The position numbers and the translations under genes were made by a program. A stretch of DNA of 12,137 bases. Source: an uncultured Prevotellaceae bacterium (GTDB taxonomy: Bacteria > Bacteroidota > Bacteroidia > Bacteroidales > Bacteroidaceae). Positions 6,248 to 12,137 of the stretch are shown piece by piece. The notes under the pieces are model-generated. The model saw only the letters and a list, made by a program, of their open reading frames with translations, was not told the DNA's origin and did not search any database. Numbering within the stretch: the stretch's first letter is position 1; every line of letters begins with the position of its first letter. Location: positions 1 to 12,137 of the forward strand of contig CAMJAO010000035.1 of NCBI GenBank assembly GCA_946403615.1, given 5' to 3'.

Positions 6248-8683
6248 ATGAAAGTATTAAAATTTGGCGGAACATCCGTTGGTTCCGTGAAGAGCATCCA
6301 GTGCTTGAAAAGAATTGTAGAGGCTGAAGCCAAGCAACAGCCTGTAGTAGTGGTAGTCAGTGCCCTTGGCGGCATAACTGACAAGTTGATATCCACCTCT
6401 CAGCTGGCGGTATCGGGTGATGAACGTTATAAGCAAGAATTTGAGTCAATGGTCGCTCGCCATTATCAAATGATAGACACCATTATCACCGATCCCCAAA
6501 AACGTGAAGACTTATTCCGCAGTGTAGATTCGCTTTTCGACCAGTTGAAAAGCATTTTCTTCGGTGTGTATCTCGTTCATGACCTGAGCGAGAAGACACA
6601 AGATGCGATAGTGAGTTATGGCGAGCGTCTGAGCAGTAAGATAGTAGCCACACTGGTGAAAGGCGCAAAATGGTTTGACGCGCGCGATTTCATCAAGACG
6701 GAACGCAAAAACGGCAAGCACGTGTTGGACAGCGACTTAACCAACCGTCTGGTAAAAGAGACTTTTGCCGACTTGCCTAAGGTATCGCTTGTACCTGGTT
6801 TCATCAGCCGAGACCGCGACAGTGGTGAGATCAGCAATCTTGGCCGCGGCGGCAGTGACTACACCGCTGCGATCATCGCCGCCGCACTCGATGCCGAAGT
6901 ACTGGAGATTTGGACAGACGTTGACGGTTTCATGACCGCCGACCCGAAAGTCATCAAATCAGCCTACACGATCAACGAACTGAGTTATATCGAGGCGATG
7001 GAATTGTGCAACTTCGGCGCGAAAGTCATCTATCCCCCGACAATCTATCCCGTCTGTATCAAAAACATACCCATCAAGGTCAAGAACACGTTTAACCCGT
7101 CGTCGCCCGGCACAGTTATCAAGGAAAAGATAGAGAACGACCGCAAGCCCATCAAGGGTATTTCGAGCATCAAGGGCACGACACTTATCACGGTGACAGG
7201 TTTGTCGATGGTGGGTGTGATCGGAGTGAACCGCCGCATCTTTACGGCTTTGGCTGATAACGGCATATCCGTGTTCATGGTGTCGCAGGCTTCATCAGAG
7301 AACTCTACGAGTATAGGCGTGAGAGACGAGGACGCCCTGTCGGCAGTGAATGTGCTGAACAATGAGTTTGCCAAAGAGATATTGACCGGTGCGATGTTCC
7401 CCATGAATGCGGAGAGCGGCCTTGCCACCATCGCAATCGTGGGCGAGAACATGAAGCATACGCCCGGTATCGCGGGCAAACTATTCGGCACATTGGGCCG
7501 CAGCGGCATCAGCGTCATCGCCTGTGCACAGGGTGCGAGCGAGACAAACATTTCGTTTGTGGTGGAATCACGATTCCTGCGCAAATCGCTGAACGTGCTC
7601 CACGACTCGTTCTTCCTGTCAGAATATAAAGTGCTGAACCTATTTGTGTGCGGAACCGGAACCGTAGGCGGCAAACTGCTGGAGCAGATACGCTCGCAAT
7701 ACGAGGAGTTGAAAGAGCGTAACCGTCTGAAATTGAACGTAGTAGGTATAGCCAGTTCGAAAAACGCCATCTTCGACCGCGACGGCATCGATCTGGATAA
7801 CTACCGCGAGCAATTGAAAGCCTCAGAACCGAGCAACCCTTCGCACCTGCGCGACGAGATATTAGGCATGAACATCTTCAACAGCGTGTTTGTGGATTGC
7901 ACTGCAAGCAAAGAAGTGGCGAGCCTGTATCAGACATTTTTAGAGCATAACATCAATATCATCGCCGCAAATAAGATTGCCGCATCTTCAGATTACGAAC
8001 AATATATGCGGTTGAAACAAACCGCCTTGTCGCGCGGTGTGAAATACCGTTTCGAGACCAATGTCGGCGCAGGCCTGCCCATCATCGGCACCATCAATGA
8101 CCTGCGCAACTCTGGCGACCATATTCTCAAGATTGAAGCGGTTTTGAGCGGCACGTTGAATTTCATTTTCAATGAGATAGCAGCCGATGTGCCTTTCTCG
8201 GAGACCGTACGACGCGCCCGCGAGCAAGGATATGCCGAGCCCGACCCGCGCATTGACCTTAGCGGCACCGATGTGGTCAGGAAACTGGTAATTCTGACAC
8301 GTGAGGCCGGTTATAAGATAGAACAGGAAGATGTGGAAAAGAACCTGTTTGTGCCCGACCATCTGTTCGAAGGCAATGTAGAAGAGTTTTGGGAGCATCT
8401 GCCCGAGGTTGACGCAGATTTTGAGAATCGCCGCGCACGTTTGGAGAAGGAAGGAAAGCGTTGGCGCTTTGTAGCTAAGATGGAAATGGGCAAAGCCTCC
8501 GTATCACTTCAGGAAGTGGAACAAGGCCATCCTTTCTATAACTTGGAAGGCTCGAACAATATTGTGATGCTAACCACCGAGCGCTATAAGGAATATCCCA
8601 TGCAGATACAAGGTTATGGCGCCGGTGCTAGCGTGACAGCAGCAGGAGTGTTCGCCAACATCATGTCGGTGGCGAATGTGTAA
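6248..8683 (+). CDS. thrA: Bifunctional aspartokinase / homoserine dehydrogenase
   Basis: Catalyses the first and third steps from aspartate to threonine: aspartate phosphorylation, and NAD(P)H-dependent reduction of aspartate semialdehyde to homoserine. In the 811-residue form the aspartokinase domain (1 to about 290) shows KFGGTSVG (5-12) and GRGGSDYTA (199-207). Two ACT-like regulatory domains follow (about 311-375 and 390-455), implying end-product feedback. Homoserine dehydrogenase begins with the nucleotide-binding CGTGTVGG (468-475), then the signature around FETNVGAGLP (602-611), Lys628 before EAVLSGTLNF, and DLSGTDVVRK (670-679). I chose ATG 6248 because the protein then opens with MKVLKFGG as in known ThrA; an in-frame ATG at 6230 would add six residues. 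The length equals that of other fused ThrA. First gene of the thr cluster. Confidence 0.96.
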   Translation: MKVLKFGGTSVGSVKSIQCLKRIVEAEAKQQPVVVVVSALGGITDKLISTSQLAVSGDERYKQEFESMVARHYQMIDTIITDPQKREDLFRSVDSLFDQLKSIFFGVYLVHDLSEKTQDAIVSYGERLSSKIVATLVKGAKWFDARDFIKTERKNGKHVLDSDLTNRLVKETFADLPKVSLVPGFISRDRDSGEISNLGRGGSDYTAAIIAAALDAEVLEIWTDVDGFMTADPKVIKSAYTINELSYIEAMELCNFGAKVIYPPTIYPVCIKNIPIKVKNTFNPSSPGTVIKEKIENDRKPIKGISSIKGTTLITVTGLSMVGVIGVNRRIFTALADNGISVFMVSQASSENSTSIGVRDEDALSAVNVLNNEFAKEILTGAMFPMNAESGLATIAIVGENMKHTPGIAGKLFGTLGRSGISVIACAQGASETNISFVVESRFLRKSLNVLHDSFFLSEYKVLNLFVCGTGTVGGKLLEQIRSQYEELKERNRLKLNVVGIASSKNAIFDRDGIDLDNYREQLKASEPSNPSHLRDEILGMNIFNSVFVDCTASKEVASLYQTFLEHNINIIAANKIAASSDYEQYMRLKQTALSRGVKYRFETNVGAGLPIIGTINDLRNSGDHILKIEAVLSGTLNFIFNEIAADVPFSETVRRAREQGYAEPDPRIDLSGTDVVRKLVILTREAGYKIEQEDVEKNLFVPDHLFEGNVEEFWEHLPEVDADFENRRARLEKEGKRWRFVAKMEMGKASVSLQEVEQGHPFYNLEGSNNIVMLTTERYKEYPMQIQGYGAGASVTAAGVFANIMSVANV

Positions 8684-8718
8684 GGGCGTGCAAGAGATTA
8701 TCCCTGCGTTTTGACAAA

Positions 8719-8777
8719 GGAAAGCCTAAGTATTTCTAGGAAAGCCTAGGATGCCCTAAAGCCTAGGAAAACCTGGG
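8719..8777. repeat. GGAAAGCCTAGG-like repeats between thrA and apgM
   Basis: Four diverged dodecamers occupy the spacer: GGAAAGCCTAAG at 8719, GGAAAGCCTAGG at 8739, CTAAAGCCTAGG at 8756 and GGAAAACCTGGG at 8766. The core CCTAGG is a palindrome. The spacer (126 bases) has no clear promoter; TATTTTAG near 8791 misses the -7 consensus. Read-through from thrA into apgM is therefore likely, with these repeats inside the transcript. Confidence 0.7.
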
Positions 8778-8809
8778 ATTTTGAGAGAATTATTTTAGCA
8801 AGTAGGATT

Positions 8810-10054
8810 ATGAAGCATATCATTATATTAGGTGACGGGATGGCTGACCATGCCGTGGAGCGGTTGGGTGGAAAAACGCTGCTGCAGTATGCGAAAACGC
8901 CCTACATGGATTTGTTGGCAAAAGAAGGGAGAACCGGACGGTTGCTGACTGTGCCCGAAGGGTTTCCTCCTGGTTCGGAAGTGGCCAACACAGCCATTTT
9001 AGGCTATGACCTGAACAAAGTGTATGAGGGTCGCGGTCCGTTGGAGGCAGCCTCCATCGGTTATGAGATGCGCCCCGACGACATGGCCATCCGTTGTAAT
9101 ATCATCACTTTGGAAGACGGTCGCATCATTACGCATAATGGCGGTAATCTTCAGACTGTTGATGCCGATATGCTCATCCGATACTTGAACGAACATTTAG
9201 GCAATGAACGGGTGCAATTCATCACAGGTATCCAATATCGTCATCTGTTGGTCATCCGTGGCGGCAGCAAACATATCGTGTGCTCCCCACCCCACGACCA
9301 TCCCAACGAGGAATGGCGTCCGTTGTTGGTGAAGCCTGAAGAGAACGCACCGATAGAGGATGATCGCATGAGTGCCAAAGAAACCGCCGACTTGATCAAT
9401 GACCTGATTGTCCGTTCACAGGAATTGTTAGCCAATCACCCTTACAACTTAGAGCGCAAAGCGAGAGGTGAGCGGCAAGCCAACTCCATCTGGCCTTGGA
9501 GCGGCGGTTACCGTCCTAACATGCAGACATTGCAGGAGCAGTTTCCACAGGTGAAGAGCGGTTCGGTCATCTCTGCCGTTGACCTGATACGGGGTATCGG
9601 CCATTATGCCGGACTTGACATCATTGAAGTGGAAGGTGCTACGGGATTGTTTGACACCAATTACGAGGGAAAAACGGCAGCGGCTCTTGATGCATTGCGC
9701 CGACAAGATTTCGTGTTTGTGCACGTGGAAGCGAGCGACGAAGCCGGTCATGACGGCGATTTAGAACTGAAGCTGCAAACCATCGAAAATCTGGACCGCC
9801 GGATGGTTGGACCCATCTATGAAGAGGTGAAGACTTGGGATGAGCCCGTATGCATCTGTGTATTGCCCGACCACCCCACTCCCGTAGAAATGCGCATCCA
9901 TGTGAGTGAGCCCGTGCCTTTTTTGATATGGCACCAAGGTATTGAGCCCGACGAGGTGACCGCATATGACGAGGTCAGCTGCGTGAGCGGCAGTTACGGG
10001 CTATTACGCCTCCGTCAATTGATGGAAACGTTGATGGGAGGTTTGGAGAAATAA
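8810..10054 (+). CDS. apgM: ApgM-family protein, probable alternative homoserine kinase
   Basis: A 414-residue member of the alkaline-phosphatase superfamily, of the archaeal-type cofactor-independent phosphoglycerate mutase family (COG3635). Metal-site and nucleophile motifs are intact: GDGMAD (8-13, Asp9), PPGSEVANTAILGYD (53-67, probable phospho-acceptor Ser56), VEASDEAGHDGD (306-317, Asp310 and His314) and PDHPTPVE (353-360, Asp354 and His355). Such proteins are often annotated as phosphoglycerate mutase. The branch found beside thrA and thrC in genomes without thrB has, however, been proposed as a homoserine kinase substitute (TIGR02535), and no ThrB-type gene appears here. The likely role is therefore homoserine to O-phosphohomoserine, between ThrA and ThrC. 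It probably shares the thrA transcript. Assignment to the family is certain; the kinase role rests on context and prior proposals. Confidence 0.93.
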   Translation: MKHIIILGDGMADHAVERLGGKTLLQYAKTPYMDLLAKEGRTGRLLTVPEGFPPGSEVANTAILGYDLNKVYEGRGPLEAASIGYEMRPDDMAIRCNIITLEDGRIITHNGGNLQTVDADMLIRYLNEHLGNERVQFITGIQYRHLLVIRGGSKHIVCSPPHDHPNEEWRPLLVKPEENAPIEDDRMSAKETADLINDLIVRSQELLANHPYNLERKARGERQANSIWPWSGGYRPNMQTLQEQFPQVKSGSVISAVDLIRGIGHYAGLDIIEVEGATGLFDTNYEGKTAAALDALRRQDFVFVHVEASDEAGHDGDLELKLQTIENLDRRMVGPIYEEVKTWDEPVCICVLPDHPTPVEMRIHVSEPVPFLIWHQGIEPDEVTAYDEVSCVSGSYGLLRLRQLMETLMGGLEK

Positions 10055-10055
10055 G

Positions 10056-10076
10056 CCACCACTACGTCTGTGATGG
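10056..10076. terminator. Short hairpin after apgM
   Basis: CCACCAC (10056-10062) pairs with GTGATGG (10070-10076) with one mismatch around a 7-base loop, starting two bases after the apgM stop. The 76-base spacer separates convergent genes, so a terminator is expected, but no T-run follows and the stem is modest. Confidence 0.4.
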
Positions 10077-10130
10077 TTAGCACCCTTGTAGATATTTACG
10101 ATATTATATGCCAGAGTTAGGCTGGGAGAA

Positions 10131-11354
10131 TTATTTTTCTCTGACCATATACATCGTGGTCACGTCGGAGATTATATCCGTTGGGCTGAGATTGATTTCA
10201 ATTTTATCACCGGTATTGTCGATGTAGATTGCGGCCGATTCTCTAACTTTGCCGTTCTTTTTCAAGAATTCTTCCTTGGCCTTTGTCGCCATTCTTTTGC
10301 TGTTAGCGACATAACTCATGACAGAATCTTTCATCTCTGGCGTGTAAGTAATCTGGCTGTCGTCAATAACGTATTCCAAATCGGCATCATAAGTCCTGAC
10401 CAATGAATCGCCCTCAAACTCCCATGTACCTTTCAACGTATTCGAGGTGATGATATTCCCTAAATAGAAAGGATTGTTGATGTAATATTGATTATGAGAG
10501 ACAAATGTGTGATCATCCAGGAATTCCAGTTCCAATTGTCTGTTTTCAGATTTGTCCACCCATTTACCAATGAGTTGTCGTTCTTTGATGAGTTTTCCCG
10601 AGTGTTTGTTCATCTCAAGATAACGATTGAGTTCCTCATCTGTTATCCCCATGATAAACTTCCCTTTATCGCTCATCATTTTCCATTCGTCGGCCAAAGC
10701 CAAATAAGACCTTGAACGGGCAGATGAGAAGAGCAAGAAGAGCTTCACCCTATCTTCTTGGAGCAACTCTTTGAGGATGACGCTAGGCTCGCCTAAAAGG
10801 TCATAATTAGACACTTTAAGCATCAGTTCATATTCTTTGTCTTTTGATATGGGTTCAACAAACCGAATGTTACTGTTGAACTCTTTCTCGTAGAGTTGTC
10901 GCTGATAATAAAAATCCTGCACGAGGTCGATGAAATTTGCATTGTCGATGTTTTTCCATGAATCCTGACTGCTATGGAAGACTTTTTCTTTGGAGTCATT
11001 AAACTGGACACCCTCCCCCCGAAGCAAGAAATTGACCACTAAGCCTAAGGTGTCTATCGAAATGTCATCAATTCTGTCGAAATGGTCAAGAACGTATTTC
11101 GATGCCTCGAAACAGGTTTCCTCCGTCTTTGCCATTTTTCTGAGCATCTCCACGTTTTGGTCTATATCGTGTATAATCATCATGGCAGTCTGACGTCCGG
11201 CATTCTTTTTCTGATTTTTCTCGATCAGGTGCGCCGTACCAAAGGTGAGTATGATGGAAATGGTGGTGGCGATGATGGTCAGAAGCAGTTCCTTCAAGAA
11301 TGTTCTTTTTGTCAGTGTCCGCCCGAATTTAGGCATTTTGAAACGTATGTTCAT
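10131..11354 (-). CDS. Membrane-anchored hypothetical protein, 407 aa
   Basis: I do not recognise this gene as a named family. From ATG 11354 the 407-residue product has a basic N terminus (Lys/Arg between 4 and 21), one strong transmembrane segment (about 22-43), then a Lys-rich, helix-prone stretch (45-80). A long charged region of unknown fold continues to about 255. The C-terminal part contains GKWVD (263-267) and KGTWEFEGDSL (308-318), spaced like the Gly-x-Trp strands of lipocalin-like beta barrels (inference from pattern only). A longer reading from TTG at 11381 is rejected because that codon lies inside the -7 promoter box. The gene is transcribed against its neighbours and separates apgM from thrC. 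By eye it is richer in A/T than the thr genes, compatible with a separate origin. No enzyme motif is visible. Confidence 0.8.
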   Translation of the reverse strand: MNIRFKMPKFGRTLTKRTFLKELLLTIIATTISIILTFGTAHLIEKNQKKNAGRQTAMMIIHDIDQNVEMLRKMAKTEETCFEASKYVLDHFDRIDDISIDTLGLVVNFLLRGEGVQFNDSKEKVFHSSQDSWKNIDNANFIDLVQDFYYQRQLYEKEFNSNIRFVEPISKDKEYELMLKVSNYDLLGEPSVILKELLQEDRVKLFLLFSSARSRSYLALADEWKMMSDKGKFIMGITDEELNRYLEMNKHSGKLIKERQLIGKWVDKSENRQLELEFLDDHTFVSHNQYYINNPFYLGNIITSNTLKGTWEFEGDSLVRTYDADLEYVIDDSQITYTPEMKDSVMSYVANSKRMATKAKEEFLKKNGKVRESAAIYIDNTGDKIEINLSPTDIISDVTTMYMVREK

Positions 11355-11378
11355 TTTGTCAATATTTTTATTTGTGTG

Positions 11379-11410
11379 CAAAGATATGAAAAAAGGAGAA
11401 AAGAGCCAAA
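11379..11410 (-). promoter_or_regulatory. Promoter of the membrane-anchored protein gene
   Basis: On the minus strand TTTG (11407-11410), 20 bases, then TATCTTTG (11379-11386) match the Bacteroidota promoter exactly. The start codon at 11354 follows 24 bases after the -7 box. The match decides the gene start, since the upstream TTG codon lies within the -7 box. Confidence 0.75.
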
Positions 11411-11531
11411 TTGATAAGGTTTTTTCCTTGAAAAGTGCAATCGAACGGATGCGGCAATCATATGGGATTGGGTAATATGGAGAAATAGCTGCAACAAAAC
11501 CGCTGCCTACGGAAAAAAGGATATGGGTTTC

Positions 11532-11563
11532 TTTGGATATGTGTGATAAAATCGTTACCTTTG
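11532..11563 (+). promoter_or_regulatory. Promoter of thrC
   Basis: TTTG at 11532-11535, 20 bases, then TACCTTTG at 11556-11563 match the consensus exactly, 28 bases before the thrC ATG. Together with the opposing gene upstream, this shows that thrC is transcribed independently of thrA and apgM here. The divergent spacer between the two promoters (11411-11531) holds no gene or clear operator that I can see. Confidence 0.75.
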
Positions 11564-11591
11564 CCCATCAAATTTGAGAAAAAGAAAAACG

Positions 11592-12137
11592 ATGGAATTT
11601 TACAGCACCAATAAGCAAGCCCCCGTCGCCTCACTAAAGAAAGCCGTGGTGAAGGGATTGGCAGAAGACCGCGGATTGTATATGCCTGAGCGCATCAAGA
11701 CATTGCCGAAGGCTTTTTTTGACGATATCGCGGATTTATCGTTTCAAGACATCGCTTACCAAGTAGCAGCCGCCTTTTTCGGCGAGGATGTAGACGGCGA
11801 CGCACTTTACGACATCGTGCGCGACACCTTGTCGTTTGACTGTCCCGTTGTGAAAGTGGCCGACGACATCTGGTCGTTGGAACTATTTCACGGTCCGACA
11901 CTGGCGTTCAAAGACGTGGGTGCGCGGTTTATGGCTCGGTTGCTGCAATATTTCATCCGCATGGAAGGCAACGAGCGCGTGAATGTGCTGGTGGCCACGA
12001 GCGGCGACACCGGCAGCGCTGTGGCAAACGGATTCCTCGGTGTGGAGGGCATCCATGTGTATGTGCTCTATCCGAAAGGCAAGGTAAGCAAAATACAAGA
12101 GAGCCAGTTCACCACTCTCGGCCAGAACATCACTGCG
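11592..12137 (+). CDS. thrC: Threonine synthase, N-terminal part, cut by window end
   Basis: Converts O-phosphohomoserine to threonine with pyridoxal phosphate, the last step of the pathway. The 182 residues present stay open to the window edge. They show the conserved N-terminal domain beginning MEFYSTN, RGLYMP (27-32), the cofactor motif FHGPTLAFKDVGARF with Lys107 as the Schiff-base lysine (same position as in Escherichia coli ThrC), and the phosphate-binding ATSGDTGSA motif at about 133-141. About 60 percent of the protein lies beyond the window. The ATG at 11592 is supported by homology and by the promoter 28 bases upstream; there is no Shine-Dalgarno sequence but the region before it is A-rich. 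Confidence 0.95.
   Translation, partial: MEFYSTNKQAPVASLKKAVVKGLAEDRGLYMPERIKTLPKAFFDDIADLSFQDIAYQVAAAFFGEDVDGDALYDIVRDTLSFDCPVVKVADDIWSLELFHGPTLAFKDVGARFMARLLQYFIRMEGNERVNVLVATSGDTGSAVANGFLGVEGIHVYVLYPKGKVSKIQESQFTTLGQNITA

Noticed and set aside
7045..7788. 247-codon minus-strand frame opposite thrA
   Set aside because: Antisense shadow of the ACT and dehydrogenase regions; Ser/Arg/Pro-rich, with no promoter.
11355..11381. Longer start (TTG) for the membrane-anchored protein
   Set aside because: The TTG is part of the TATCTTTG -7 box, so it would lie upstream of the transcription start.
1..12137. tRNA, rRNA, insertion sequence, phage or defence genes
   Set aside because: No cloverleaf, transposase, integrase, toxin-antitoxin or nuclease motif was recognised on reading both strands.

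Overview
The window looks like chromosomal DNA of a Bacteroidales bacterium, most likely Prevotella or a close relative. This rests on three things seen here: promoters of the Bacteroidota sigma-ABfr type (TTTG, about 19-20 bases, then TAnnTTTG) in front of several genes, A-rich translation starts without clear Shine-Dalgarno sequences, and the gene set ThrA fusion - ApgM-like protein - ThrC together with a eukaryote-type glycogen branching enzyme. The species is inferred; no rRNA or other marker is present.

Layout: (1) 1-226 is a promoter region leading to a small secreted protein of unknown function (227-766, +). (2) 767-1042 is a convergent spacer with degenerate repeats and a long hairpin. 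(3) 1043-5896 is a minus-strand run of four genes, read right to left: an exported MORN-repeat protein, a YhcH/YjgK/YiaL-family protein, the branching enzyme GlgB, and a five-helix membrane protein. One promoter just upstream of the MORN gene could serve all four, although the 97-base spacer before yhcH leaves room for another. (4) 5897-6247 is a divergent spacer. It carries the MORN promoter and, facing the other way, a tandemly duplicated, palindrome-containing promoter module for thrA. (5) 6248-12137 holds threonine biosynthesis: thrA (aspartokinase-homoserine dehydrogenase), an ApgM-family protein that probably stands in for homoserine kinase, and thrC (cut by the window end). Together they lead from aspartate to threonine, lacking only aspartate-semialdehyde dehydrogenase. 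Between apgM and thrC sits an opposite-strand gene for an unknown membrane-anchored protein with its own strong promoter; thrC also has its own promoter.

No mobile element, phage gene, CRISPR array, tRNA or rRNA was recognised. I did not find a convincing new multi-gene system. The most unusual signals are in the non-coding DNA. Four spacers each carry a different family of short degenerate repeats, and the thrA promoter is a duplicated dyad module. The interruption of the thr cluster by an antisense gene of unknown function also deserves a second look.
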